This document shows positions 16,337 through 25,818 of a stretch of DNA of 64,000 nucleotides, piece by piece (position 1 is the first letter of the stretch; the number at the start of each line of letters is the position of its first letter). The translations under genes were made by a program, and so were the position numbers. The notes under the pieces are model-generated. The model was given only the letters and a program-made list of their open reading frames with translations. It had not been told where the DNA came from and made no database searches. Source of the DNA: Candidatus Neomicrothrix sp. UBA814 (GTDB lineage: Bacteria; Actinomycetota; Acidimicrobiia; Acidimicrobiales; Poriferisodalaceae); the NCBI GenBank assembly GCA_002296525.1, contig DBIA01000029.1:12969-76968 (forward strand), given 5' to 3'.

Positions 16337-17590
16337 ATGGAGTTGCCAACAGGACCATCGGTGACCATCAACGGCACCCGTCTTCTGGCGCGCATACAGG
16401 AACTTGCACAAATCGGGGCGATTGAAGGAACTCAAGGCTGTTCAAGGCTGGCATTTACCGACTCCGATCGTGAGGGCAGAGACCTTGTGATGACCTGGAT
16501 GACCGATCTGGGTTTGACAGTCACAGTTGATGCAGTCGGAAATGTTGTGGCCTCAACCAGTTCAGCTGGCGCCACAGGAGCGGTAATGGCGGGCTCGCAC
16601 ATTGACACAGTTGGAACCGGGGGCCGTTTTGACGGCAACCTAGGCGTTTTAGCTGGGTTGGAGGTCATTGAAGCGACTCTCGCTGCCGATATCGAACTCA
16701 ATCGGCCACTTGCTGTTGCCTTCTTTTCCAACGAGGAGGGTTCTCGGTACCCGCCAGACATGATGGGAAGTCTTGCCTATGTGGGAGGGATGAGCGTTGA
16801 GTCTGTCCTCGAAATAGAGGGCGCCGATGGGACAGTTGTCGGAGACGAATTAGAACGTATCGGGTATCGCGGAGCGGCGCCGTGCCCTGGAGCTGTGCCC
16901 CATGCTTTTGTTGAACTGCATATCGAACAGGGACCGGTTCTAGACAATGAAGCGGTCCAAATAGGCGTCGTTGAAGGAGTGCAAGGGATCTCATGGACCG
17001 AGCTGAAATTCATTGGTCAAAGTAACCATGCTGGCACCACACCCATGTCCTTGCGTCGTGACCCTATGGCGGTAGCGGCAGAAGTGGCGGTAGCGGCGCG
17101 ATCAATAGCGACTGATCTAGGTGGCACCCAAGTCGCCACAGTGGGATCACTCACCCTTCACCCAAACCTTGTGAATGTTGTTCCCGCGCATGCAACCATG
17201 ACCGTGGATTTGCGTAACACAGATGAAACTTTGCTACGTCAAGCTGAACAACAGTTAATGAACAGTGTCCAACAAATTGCTGATCGTGAAGACGTCATTG
17301 TTGAAAGTCGTTCGCTCGCGCGTTTCGAACCCGTTGAATTCGATGAGCGAGTTGTCGACTGTATTGAGGCTCTAGCGAAACAAAAGGGTCTATCGACACG
17401 GAGAATGCCTTCGGGCGCAGGTCATGATGCCCAGATGATCGCGCGTGTTTGCCCAACTGGAATGATTTTTGTTCCCAGTCTCGATGGCGTCAGCCATAAT
17501 CCGGCTGAACATACTGACGACGAAGATTTGGTCGCCGGTACGCAACTGCTTGCAGACGCGATGCTCGCTCTAACTGAGGTGACCTGGTGA
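16337..17590 (+). CDS. M20 amidohydrolase (N-carbamoylase/allantoate amidohydrolase type)
   Basis: A Zn-dependent hydrolase of the HyuC/AllC/beta-ureidopropionase family, which splits carbamoyl or amidine C-N bonds in ureido acids such as N-carbamoyl amino acids or allantoate. Metal-site residues are in GSHIDTV (H88), GGRFDGNLG (D99), FSNEEGSR (E133, E134), ELHIEQGPVLD, and the late SHNPAEHTDDED. QSNHAGTTPMSLRRDPM is the dimerisation/substrate-binding loop of the family. The length of 417 is typical. It overlaps the next gene by 4 bp and opens a four-gene operon with a nitrilase-type carbamoylase, an XDH-like enzyme and an SsnA-like enzyme. Exact substrate not determinable. Confidence 0.88.
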   Translation: MELPTGPSVTINGTRLLARIQELAQIGAIEGTQGCSRLAFTDSDREGRDLVMTWMTDLGLTVTVDAVGNVVASTSSAGATGAVMAGSHIDTVGTGGRFDGNLGVLAGLEVIEATLAADIELNRPLAVAFFSNEEGSRYPPDMMGSLAYVGGMSVESVLEIEGADGTVVGDELERIGYRGAAPCPGAVPHAFVELHIEQGPVLDNEAVQIGVVEGVQGISWTELKFIGQSNHAGTTPMSLRRDPMAVAAEVAVAARSIATDLGGTQVATVGSLTLHPNLVNVVPAHATMTVDLRNTDETLLRQAEQQLMNSVQQIADREDVIVESRSLARFEPVEFDERVVDCIEALAKQKGLSTRRMPSGAGHDAQMIARVCPTGMIFVPSLDGVSHNPAEHTDDEDLVAGTQLLADAMLALTEVTW

Positions 17591-18504
17591 GATCCTTGCG
17601 AATAGGGGCCGCTCAACTAGGCCCGATAGAAAGAACCGAAACCAGAACTGAAGTCGTAGAACGCTTGATTGCACTGCTTCGTCAGGGGAGCGATGCTGGC
17701 TGTGAGCTGGTTGTTTTCCCGGAATTGGCGCTTACTACTTTTTTCCCACGTTGGTACCTCGACGACAACCCAACAGAATTAGATGCATATTACGAAAGTG
17801 CTATGCCTGGCCCAGAAACCCAAGCGCTCTTCGATGAAGCAAAATCACTAGGCGTTGGTTTCTATCTTGGCTACGCGGAACAAACCCCCCAAGGCAATCG
17901 GTACAACACCTCGGTTCTGGTGGAACGTGACGGCTCTATCGTCGCGAAGTATCGCAAAGTTCATTTACCCGGTCACGAGGAACACGAACCTGAGCGCCCG
18001 TTTCAGCATTTAGAACGCAGATATTTTGAAGAAGGGCCTGATGGCTTTGATGTATCTAATGCCTTCGGTGGCCTTATCGGGATGGCGCTGTGTAACGACC
18101 GCCGATGGCCAGAAACATATCGAGTTATGGCGCTGAAAGGCGTTGAAGTAATCCTTATTGGTTACAACACGCCGATGCACTACGCCCCAGACCCCTCACA
18201 AGATGCGCTCCAGTCGTTCCACAATCAGCTCGTTATGCAAGCAGGCGCGTACCAAAATGGAACCTGGGTTGTTGGGGTTGCAAAAGGAGGCGTTGAAGAA
18301 GGCGTCGATTCCCTCGCTGAGTCGATGATTATTGCTCCATCTGGCCAAATCATTGCTCAGGCAACTACGGCCCAAGATGAGCTAGTCGTCGCGGATTGCG
18401 ACCTTGACTGGTGCAAGCATTACAAAGAAACACTGTTCGACTTCGAGCGCTATCGCCGACCCGAAATGTATGACCTGATAGCGGAGCCAAAGAGCGGACA
18501 ATGA
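17587..18504 (+). CDS. N-carbamoyl-D-amino-acid hydrolase-like nitrilase
   Basis: A carbon-nitrogen hydrolase whose family releases CO2 and ammonia from N-carbamoyl-D-amino acids. The Glu-Lys-Cys triad appears as E46 (VFPELALT), K124 (KYRKVHLPGH) and C169 (ALCNDRRWPETYRVM). The CNDRRWPE block and the 305-residue length match D-carbamoylases rather than general nitrilases. The start is GTG 17587, inside the upstream stop (4-bp overlap), and the gene overlaps the XDH-like gene by 4 bp. A cyclic-imide opening enzyme (hydantoinase) would normally supply its substrate; none is encoded nearby. Confidence 0.85.
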   Translation: MRSLRIGAAQLGPIERTETRTEVVERLIALLRQGSDAGCELVVFPELALTTFFPRWYLDDNPTELDAYYESAMPGPETQALFDEAKSLGVGFYLGYAEQTPQGNRYNTSVLVERDGSIVAKYRKVHLPGHEEHEPERPFQHLERRYFEEGPDGFDVSNAFGGLIGMALCNDRRWPETYRVMALKGVEVILIGYNTPMHYAPDPSQDALQSFHNQLVMQAGAYQNGTWVVGVAKGGVEEGVDSLAESMIIAPSGQIIAQATTAQDELVVADCDLDWCKHYKETLFDFERYRRPEMYDLIAEPKSGQ

Positions 18505-21074
18505 TTTCCTTTAATTTGAACGGGAGCCCCGTTTCAGTGTCGGATCAACACGAACATCTCCTTAGCGCTCTCAGAGATGAACTCGGTGTGATTTCGCCAA
18601 AAGATGGTTGTGCTCCCTCAGGGCAGTGTGGCTGCTGCACCGTATTGGTTGGGGACAAAGCCCGCGTAGCTTGTCAAACTTCTCTTGAACGAGTCGCCGG
18701 CGAAGAAATCACCACACTTGAAGGATTCGATCGGCAGGAACTAGATCGATACTGCGAAGTGTTTGCTGCTAATGGTGCACTCCAATGTGGGTTTTGTATC
18801 CCGGGCATTCTTGTGCGAGCCAAAGCGTTAATCCAAAAAAAGGGTGAAGCCCTCACTCGTGATGAAACAGCGCGACATCTTGGTGCGCACCTATGTCGTT
18901 GTACGGGCTACGTCAAAATCTTGGACGCTATTGAGGACCTAGCAACTGGAGTGCCAGTGTCCGTTCAGCCGCCCAAAGGAGTGGGTTCTAGAGGCACGAA
19001 ATATGAAGCCGAAGCACTTGCTGCAGGAGTAAGACCTTTTATCGACGACATGGATGCTGACGGGCTCCTTCACGGCGCTCTTAAACTCAGCGACCATGCC
19101 AGAGCAGACGTTGTGGCAATTAACGTCGACGAAGCTCGCGCTTTAGAAGGAGTGGTTGGAGTCTTCACTGCAGCCGATATCCCCGGCGAAATTCGGGTTG
19201 GTTTAATCCATAAAGATTGGCCGGTAATGATTCCCGAAGGAGGACGAACGTCTTACCTCGGTGACGTATTAGCCGTAGTGGTGGCCATCAATAAATCCAT
19301 AGCTGTTCGAGCGACCGAGTTAGTTCACGTTGAGTACGAAGTACATCAACCAAAGACCGACCCAATCCGAGTAGTAACCGACAGTGAGGACGCGGTCTGG
19401 GGACTCGAAGGAAACGTCTTGTCAACGTCTACCTATCAACGAGGTGACGTCGACACAGCTCTCGAACACTCAGCTCATGTAGTAACTGAAACCTTTCAAA
19501 CCCAACGAGTTGAGCACGCGTTTCTTGAACCGGAATCAACATTGGCTATCCCAACCGATCAGGGATTACACGTCTACACCGGGGGACAAGGGATCTGGGA
19601 CGATCGCAACGACATAGCCCGTGTACTTGACCTAGAACCGGCAAGGATTGTTACCGAGCTAGTCACAAATGGTGGGGCATTTGGTGGCAAAGAAGACATG
19701 TCGAACCAGGTCCATGCAGCCCTATCTGCATGGCTTCTGCAGCGTCCGGTCCAAATCACGTTGTCTCGCGAACAGTCCTTGCTGATGCACCCAAAACGAC
19801 ACCCGATTCGCATGACCTACGAAGCCGGATGCGATTCCGAAGGAAAATTAACAGCTGTAAGAGCGAGAATGCTCGGTGATTCAGGACCCTATGCATCAGT
19901 TGGAATGAAAGTTCTGGAACGCGCCGCCGGTCACGCCACAGGGCCCTACGTTCTACCAGCCGTAGACGTTGAGGCCATCGCCGTTCGCACCAATAACCCG
20001 GTTTGCGGAGCTTTCCGAGGATTCGGCGCCAACCAGGCGCAGTTCGCCATGGAAGGCGTAATGGACCGACTAGCAGAACAAGTAGGAATCAGCGGCTGGG
20101 AAATTCGCTCTCGAAATGTCGTCAAGCCAGGAGACGTCTGGGGTCCAGGCCAAATCATGGACGACGGATGTCTTGGTGCTCGAGCGTGTCTTGACGCAAT
20201 TAAACCTGCTTATGAAACTGCACTCCAAGCAAAGGTGCCAGTAGGAATAGGCCTGGGACTGAAAAATTCAGGACTTGGTAACGGGTTTGACGAAATAGCG
20301 AAAGCAGTAGTCCACTTTTGCGAAGATGGAACCGTAGAAGTACGCCACTGCTGGACCGAAATGGGTCAGGGTGTCCACAACGTCGCTCTCCAAGTAGCGG
20401 TTGAGGAGCTCGGAGTCTCCGCTGATCAGGTCAAAGTGATCGTCGATTCGACCCGTGAATTGGGAGCCGGTCAGACAACTGGAAGCAGGGGCACACTTAT
20501 GGGCGCCGGAGCAGTGCAAGACGCCTGCCGGGTAGCACTCCTTGATAATTGCCGAGTCGGAGTCGACTATGAAGGTAGCTATCGCATCAACTGGACCAAC
20601 TCCCTGAGCGAAGGCGTCGAAAATCCAGTTATCCATTCAACTTTTGGATACGCGGCACAACTGGTGCTGCTTGATCCAGAAACATACGAAGTCGAACGCG
20701 TTGTTGCCGCCCATGATGTTGGACGGGCAGTCAATCCACTGCTGTGCGAAGGGCAGATTGAAGGCGCTGTTCACATGGGCTTGGGTTACGCGCTAACTGA
20801 GGGATTTCCGACTGATTCGTTGGGTCGACCCCTCAACACCACTCTTCGGAGTCTCGACATCATCCGACCAAAGGACATGCCTCCCGTTGACGTCATCATC
20901 GTCGAATCACCTGAACCTGGAGCTCCCTATGGGATAAAAGGCGTTGGCGAAATTGGGCTTGTACCCACTGCAGGCGCAGTCGCCGCCGCCATTCGCTCAA
21001 CAGGTCAAGAATGGCCAACCGAATTGCCGATTCAAAACACAGCAAACCGTGAACGAGCCGACGCGTGGCGTTAG
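18501..21074 (+). CDS. XdhD-like fused [2Fe-2S]/molybdopterin hydroxylase
   Basis: A molybdenum hydroxylase of 857 residues combining an N-terminal plant-type [2Fe-2S] domain (C37, C43, C46; C-x5-C-x2-C), an all-helical second [2Fe-2S] domain (CGFCIPG and CRCTGY), and the molybdopterin domain. The latter shows GGAFGGKEDMS, the purine-hydroxylase type GAFRGFGANQ, and catalytic E817 in GVGEIGL. It lacks an FAD domain, as do E. coli XdhD and the so-called selenium-dependent xanthine dehydrogenases. The N-terminal cysteine spacing also recalls that group. I infer a purine or related heterocycle hydroxylase. It overlaps the SsnA-like gene by 10 bp; FAD could come from the separate fusion protein at 24358-25818. 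Confidence 0.88.
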   Translation: MISFNLNGSPVSVSDQHEHLLSALRDELGVISPKDGCAPSGQCGCCTVLVGDKARVACQTSLERVAGEEITTLEGFDRQELDRYCEVFAANGALQCGFCIPGILVRAKALIQKKGEALTRDETARHLGAHLCRCTGYVKILDAIEDLATGVPVSVQPPKGVGSRGTKYEAEALAAGVRPFIDDMDADGLLHGALKLSDHARADVVAINVDEARALEGVVGVFTAADIPGEIRVGLIHKDWPVMIPEGGRTSYLGDVLAVVVAINKSIAVRATELVHVEYEVHQPKTDPIRVVTDSEDAVWGLEGNVLSTSTYQRGDVDTALEHSAHVVTETFQTQRVEHAFLEPESTLAIPTDQGLHVYTGGQGIWDDRNDIARVLDLEPARIVTELVTNGGAFGGKEDMSNQVHAALSAWLLQRPVQITLSREQSLLMHPKRHPIRMTYEAGCDSEGKLTAVRARMLGDSGPYASVGMKVLERAAGHATGPYVLPAVDVEAIAVRTNNPVCGAFRGFGANQAQFAMEGVMDRLAEQVGISGWEIRSRNVVKPGDVWGPGQIMDDGCLGARACLDAIKPAYETALQAKVPVGIGLGLKNSGLGNGFDEIAKAVVHFCEDGTVEVRHCWTEMGQGVHNVALQVAVEELGVSADQVKVIVDSTRELGAGQTTGSRGTLMGAGAVQDACRVALLDNCRVGVDYEGSYRINWTNSLSEGVENPVIHSTFGYAAQLVLLDPETYEVERVVAAHDVGRAVNPLLCEGQIEGAVHMGLGYALTEGFPTDSLGRPLNTTLRSLDIIRPKDMPPVDVIIVESPEPGAPYGIKGVGEIGLVPTAGAVAAAIRSTGQEWPTELPIQNTANRERADAWR

Positions 21075-22117
21075 AAGACTTAGCGCCTAACCAAACCAGC
21101 GGGTTGGTTTGCGCACACCATCACCTATACAGCGCGCTTGCCCCAGGCATGCCGGCACCCCCGCGAACCCCTACTTCCTTTCGAGACATTCTTGAACTCG
21201 TATGGTGGCGCCTCGACCGAGCGTTAGACCTAGAAATGCTGGAATGGTCAGCCAAACTTGGAGCCCTTGAGGCCATCGAAGCTGGCACTACGGCCATAGT
21301 TGACCATCACGAATCACCCAATGTGATTGAAGGCTCATTAGATGTGATTGCTAACGCCTGCGCAGAAGTGGGTGTGCGAGTGAATTGCTCATATGGGGTC
21401 ACCGATCGCCATGGAACAGAAGGCGCGCAACGAGGCCTCGAAGAAAATAGACGGTACTTAGCGGCAGGAGGTGTGGGCATGGTCGGCGTTCACGCGGCCT
21501 TTACCTGTGAACCTGACACCCTCCTCGCAGCCAGCGAACTAGCCCAAACTCATGGTGTCGGAGTTCACATACACGTAGCCGAAGGAACGGACGATTTGGA
21601 CGCAAGTGACCGGCTAAGAGATCTCAGCCGGGATAACTGGCTCCTAGTCCATGGAGTCCACTTAGATGACAACCATGGACTGAATGGCTACATCGTGCAT
21701 AATCCCCGATCAAATATGAACAACTCAGTTGGCTATGCAGCACCACACAGACTCGGACTCCCAATAGCTCTGGGAACTGACGGTATAGGCGCGGCAATGC
21801 TCGAAGAATTTCGTATCGCGTACGCCCGACTCCGAGAATACGACGTTACGGCAACCCCTGAACTTCCTTGGTCCTGGCTAGAAACTGGGTATCGAATAAC
21901 TCCCGAAGCGGCACATGATCGAGTCACATGGTTTGACGGACCGATCGATCCATGGCGGCTCGCATTTCATACCAACATGAAACCTCAGTCAGTAGAAATT
22001 GGCGGAGAAGTTGTCTACACCGAAGGGAAGCCAACCCGCGTAGATGCGACGGAAATTCGAGCCAAAGCTGCAGAGCAAGCACAACGTCTTTTTGCGAAGC
22101 TCGAAAATATGGTGTGA
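21065..22117 (+). CDS. Short SsnA-like aminohydrolase
   Basis: A COG0402-type amidohydrolase resembling SsnA: AHHHLYSALAPGMPAPP (HxH metal motif and SsnA-like loop), IVDHHESPNVIEGSLDVIA, YGVTDRHG, HIHVAEG (beta-5 His and Glu), and VHNPRSNMNNSVGYA. ALGTDGIG holds the beta-8 aspartate. At 350 residues it is about 90 shorter than SsnA. The N-terminal beta-sandwich half is missing (the HxH motif is near residue 18), and the C-terminal segment is cut down. The GTG start lies inside the upstream gene. In E. coli ssnA sits next to xdhD, as here. It probably acts on an open or closed purine-derived ring; the activity is uncertain. Confidence 0.75.
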   Translation: MALEDLAPNQTSGLVCAHHHLYSALAPGMPAPPRTPTSFRDILELVWWRLDRALDLEMLEWSAKLGALEAIEAGTTAIVDHHESPNVIEGSLDVIANACAEVGVRVNCSYGVTDRHGTEGAQRGLEENRRYLAAGGVGMVGVHAAFTCEPDTLLAASELAQTHGVGVHIHVAEGTDDLDASDRLRDLSRDNWLLVHGVHLDDNHGLNGYIVHNPRSNMNNSVGYAAPHRLGLPIALGTDGIGAAMLEEFRIAYARLREYDVTATPELPWSWLETGYRITPEAAHDRVTWFDGPIDPWRLAFHTNMKPQSVEIGGEVVYTEGKPTRVDATEIRAKAAEQAQRLFAKLENMV

Positions 22118-22120
22118 TCC

Positions 22121-24358
22121 CTAACTGTCAACAGAGGCCAGGTGCTCAAGCACTAGCGAAGGCGTTAGAGGAAATTTATTAATCCAAACGCCAGTTGCAT
22201 CATGAAGCGCCGCAGTTACAGCGGGTGCATATGTGATGTACGGCATCTCCGACACGCCACGTGCTCCCCACGGACCCAAAGGATCAGCACCTTCCAAAAT
22301 TACACAGTCCACCTGGCCTGGAACATCTCCGATTCCAGGAATCAAATACTGCGATAACCGCGGATTTTGAATGCGTCCATTTTCCACGACGAGTTGCTCG
22401 CTCAAGGTATAACCATGTGCCTGGGCGATAGCCCCTTCAATCTGACCTCGCAGCATCTGAGGATGGATCGCTCTGCCGACATCATGAACTGACACAACAC
22501 GATCAACTCTTATGTGGCCAGTTCCAATATCTACAGTGAGCTCGACGGCTTGAGCCATGTAGCCGTAGCAAAAGTTTGGTTGCCCCTCACCAGTCACCGG
22601 GTCCAACGCCTCGGTCGCGGGGGGTTTATAACGGAAATGCCCTGCTGCAGGTCTTGCTCCATCTGCCCAGGTTTTTTCTGCTTCTTCTACCGCACCCAAA
22701 ACTGAATTCCCCGCCATGAATGTCAAACGAGATGCCGACGCTGATCCCGAGTCTCCGCCCGTTGAAGTATCACTGAAGGACCCCTCGACGCATTCGAAAT
22801 CAAGACCGACCGCGTCAGCAACCATTTGAGTTAGCGCCGTGTGAACACCTTGCCCTACCTCAGCAGCACTATGGAAAAGCTCCACGCGACTAGGGCGCTC
22901 ATCGTCTACATCACCGTGGAAAACGACGTCTGCTTCACATGCTTCTGGAAAGCCGAAACTAAAGCCCACATTTTTCATACCGACTGCATATCCGCGCCCT
23001 TGGCGGAGCTGCGTAGTTTCAGCAGGCAATGATGCAATCGGCGCAAAGGGAGGGTGGTTAGGTAAATCTTCTGAGGGCGGCACTCGCTCAACGCATGCAT
23101 CTATCACCCTGGTTACACCGACGCCCTCCGGCAGACCTGACTGAGTAATGCCATCAGATAAGTCAGTAAGAGCGTTGCGTTGCCGCAACTCCATGGGATC
23201 CATCCCCAGTTTGCTCGCCAACTTGTTCATCTGTGATTCAGCGACAAACGCGCCTTGTGGACCACCAAATCCGCGAAACGCTCCACCCGGAACGCTATGG
23301 GTGTAGATAGCTCTACTGTCGATACGAGCGTTAGGAACGTTGTAGGCACCGGCTACCGACAAATGAAGATTTCCCAAAACCTTGTTAGATGTGTAGTTGT
23401 AGGCGCCAGCATCGAGCCAAACATCGGCTTCAACAGCGGTAATCACACCGTCAGACGTGGAGCCCAGTCGAGCAGTAACGGTGGCTCGATGCCGCTTGTG
23501 GTGACCAACGATTGACTCTTCTCGGGACCAACCACAATGAACAGGTCGATTGATCCCCAAAGCATGCAACTTGTGGGCTGTAACCGCCATAACGATCTGC
23601 AAGCTCATGTCTTCTTTTCCGCCAAACGCGCCCCCGATAGCGGCATATCTGACACGAACTTCTTCTTCATCCAGAGCAAGAGCATGAGCGATCTGCTCTC
23701 GATCCTCGTGCACCCATTGACCACTTGTTTCGACGGTGACGCGATCCTGTTCGTCTATCCAGGCTGTGGCGGCCTCCACCTGAAGGTAAGCGTGTTCCTG
23801 ATGCGGTAGCTCGTAAGTCCCCTCAATCACTATGTCAGCAGCCTCCATACCTTGAGCTGCGTCGCCTTTGCGAATTTGCAAGGTGTGGTACGTGTTTGTT
23901 GAAGAGCCCGGGTGTACTAAAACTTCGTCCGTCTTGGCGGAAGCGACGTCACTTGCCATCGGCAATGGCTCCCACTCGGTATCGATTAGTGCTGACGCTC
24001 GTCGCGCTTCACTCAGGGACTCTGCGACGACCACTGCAAGATGATCAGCCTCCCATCGGCTTATGTCACATGGGACCGAACTGCGCCCAGTGTCGTTGAG
24101 CCCAATGAAAACTGGTTGATCAAATAAAGTAAGCCCATATTCATTCACCGGAACATCAGCGGCTGTAACAACTGTTACGACACCTGGTGATGCGACCACC
24201 TTCGATAGATCTATAGACACCAACCGGGCGTGTGGTTGATTCGTAAAGACGACAACGGCATGTAGCGCGTTGTCTGGTACTCGGTCTGCTGGGTACAGCG
24301 CTAGACCGGTAACTTTGTCGACTGCATCGACACGTGCTGGATCTTTTCCGACCGCCAT
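22121..24358 (-). CDS. Xanthine-dehydrogenase-type molybdopterin subunit
   Basis: The molybdenum-cofactor subunit (745 residues) of a XDH/purine-hydroxylase complex. Domain a/b starts VDAVDKVTGLALYPADRVPD. The Mo-binding motifs are GGAFGGKEDMSLQ, GAFRGFGGPQGAFVAES (XDH-type AFRGFG) and HSAAEVGQGVHTALTQ. The catalytic glutamate is E704 in GARGVSEMPY, where GVSE replaces the common GVGE. It lies directly after the FAD/[2Fe-2S] fusion gene (1-bp overlap), so the two would form the electron-transfer complex. It is the last gene of a five-gene leftward operon and converges with the SsnA-like gene 3 bp away. Confidence 0.9.
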   Translation of the reverse strand: MAVGKDPARVDAVDKVTGLALYPADRVPDNALHAVVVFTNQPHARLVSIDLSKVVASPGVVTVVTAADVPVNEYGLTLFDQPVFIGLNDTGRSSVPCDISRWEADHLAVVVAESLSEARRASALIDTEWEPLPMASDVASAKTDEVLVHPGSSTNTYHTLQIRKGDAAQGMEAADIVIEGTYELPHQEHAYLQVEAATAWIDEQDRVTVETSGQWVHEDREQIAHALALDEEEVRVRYAAIGGAFGGKEDMSLQIVMAVTAHKLHALGINRPVHCGWSREESIVGHHKRHRATVTARLGSTSDGVITAVEADVWLDAGAYNYTSNKVLGNLHLSVAGAYNVPNARIDSRAIYTHSVPGGAFRGFGGPQGAFVAESQMNKLASKLGMDPMELRQRNALTDLSDGITQSGLPEGVGVTRVIDACVERVPPSEDLPNHPPFAPIASLPAETTQLRQGRGYAVGMKNVGFSFGFPEACEADVVFHGDVDDERPSRVELFHSAAEVGQGVHTALTQMVADAVGLDFECVEGSFSDTSTGGDSGSASASRLTFMAGNSVLGAVEEAEKTWADGARPAAGHFRYKPPATEALDPVTGEGQPNFCYGYMAQAVELTVDIGTGHIRVDRVVSVHDVGRAIHPQMLRGQIEGAIAQAHGYTLSEQLVVENGRIQNPRLSQYLIPGIGDVPGQVDCVILEGADPLGPWGARGVSEMPYITYAPAVTAALHDATGVWINKFPLTPSLVLEHLASVDS

Positions 24359-25818
24359 CAGGAATCACTTCCCGCTTTATCGCTTAGCCGAAGGGACTTA
24401 ATTATCGAGTAGTACCCAGTGCATCGACATAGGTTTCCGGCCAGAGCGGATTCAATTTCGTCATTTGATGGGTTGTTGTTTTCCTCTAATAATGTGGCGG
24501 CAGCAACTAGAAACCCAGGTGTGCAAAATCCGCATTGAACAGCGAACTCTTCAAGAAAGCGTTCCTGAACTGGGTGAAGGTGTTCCCCGCTAGCAAGGCC
24601 CTCAATAGTTACCACCGACGCGCCGTCGGCTTGTGCTGTCGGGGTAAGGCAACTCATCACCGCCGAACCGTTTAACCGAACTGTGCACGCGCCACATTCA
24701 CCTTCAGAGCAACCCTCTTTTGTTCCAGTGGAGACGTTTGCTCGAAGCCATCCAAGAAGAGTGGAATTAGCGCCCAATGGGGCTGCAATCGACGTCCCAT
24801 TCACCTCGCAGGCAATCTCTGACAGAGTAGATATTTCGCTCTGACTTGGGACGGACTGACCGAGGTTCCAACCAAGCAACGGGCCAACCTCAGGATTTGG
24901 AACAAAACCTTCCGATAGTCCCACTAGGGACCGTTCGATAGCGGTCTTGGTAACGGCTTGACGGTATGTTGCTGTGCCGCGTATATCGTCAATAGGAGAG
25001 ATAGCTTCTCCCGCAACTTGAGCGGCAGTCTTTGCTGTAGCTCTACTCAGTTTTTCTCCAATTAAATATTCTCTGAGAGCTTCTGAGATAGAGACGACTT
25101 CGCTAACGCTGCCTATTGCTATGTCGGCGCGCGTAATTGCAGCTGTTACCTCGTCAATTTCAAGAACAATTCCAGCATGCACAACTGAGATTGCCTGGGC
25201 GCTTCGGTTCCCAACTTTGAACCAAGTCCCGATGGTGTGCTTGTTCCACCGGGGCACCCTTATAGATCGGACGAGTTCGGACCTCTTGAGAACAGTTTTT
25301 CTAAATCCGGTAAAAAAGTCGCGAATTGGAATTTCACGGCTTCCACCTGATGAATCGATGACGACTTTCGAGTCAAGAGCGACAAGCGCCGAAATAGTGT
25401 CGTTAGCCGGACTAGCCGTCACAATATTGCCTACAACAGTTGCTCGGTTGCGAAGTTGTGCTGACCCAATCTCCAGACACGCCATCCGCAACAAATCAAA
25501 TGCGGGATCCAAATCCGTTGAGTTAAGTACTTGATTGTGCGTTACCGAACATCCAATTTCGATCGAGCTGTCGTCGATATCGATTTGAGTGCATTCGGAG
25601 AGGCCCCATAGGTCTAGGAGAACAGCCGTACGGTCACCGGGTTCATCATTTTGGCGATGAAGTTCCAGGACAAGATCGGTGGCACCCGCGAGTGGACGCG
25701 CATCAGGAAAGGCAGCGTACATATCAAGGGCTTCCTCCCAACTTGCTGGTTTCAAGACCTTCTCGATCTGTGTTCCCAGTCGCTGGGACTCATGAAGAAG
25801 TCCCGCTTCTAGATTCAT
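24358..25818 (-). CDS. FAD domain fused to C-terminal [2Fe-2S] domain (hydroxylase small subunit)
   Basis: A 486-residue electron-transfer subunit. The N-terminal part (about 1-310) is a CoxM-type FAD domain with RPLAGATDLVLELH, RNRATVVGNIVTASPANDT and DIRGTATYRQAVTKTAIER. The C-terminal part (about 340-475) is a CoxS-type [2Fe-2S] pair with GCSEGECGACTV, QCGFCTPGF and CRCTGY. In classical XdhA the iron-sulfur domains come first and FAD second; here the order is reversed. It sits between the alpha/beta hydrolase (4-bp overlap) and the molybdopterin subunit (1-bp overlap). It may serve its own operon partner and, less certainly, the FAD-less XdhD-like enzyme. Confidence 0.88.
   Translation of the reverse strand: MNLEAGLLHESQRLGTQIEKVLKPASWEEALDMYAAFPDARPLAGATDLVLELHRQNDEPGDRTAVLLDLWGLSECTQIDIDDSSIEIGCSVTHNQVLNSTDLDPAFDLLRMACLEIGSAQLRNRATVVGNIVTASPANDTISALVALDSKVVIDSSGGSREIPIRDFFTGFRKTVLKRSELVRSIRVPRWNKHTIGTWFKVGNRSAQAISVVHAGIVLEIDEVTAAITRADIAIGSVSEVVSISEALREYLIGEKLSRATAKTAAQVAGEAISPIDDIRGTATYRQAVTKTAIERSLVGLSEGFVPNPEVGPLLGWNLGQSVPSQSEISTLSEIACEVNGTSIAAPLGANSTLLGWLRANVSTGTKEGCSEGECGACTVRLNGSAVMSCLTPTAQADGASVVTIEGLASGEHLHPVQERFLEEFAVQCGFCTPGFLVAAATLLEENNNPSNDEIESALAGNLCRCTGYYSIIKSLRLSDKAGSDS

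Noticed and set aside
18501..21074. Selenocysteine or recoded UGA in the XdhD-like enzyme
   Set aside because: The frame has no internal TGA. Enzymes called selenium-dependent in this group use a labile selenium ligand, which sequence cannot show.
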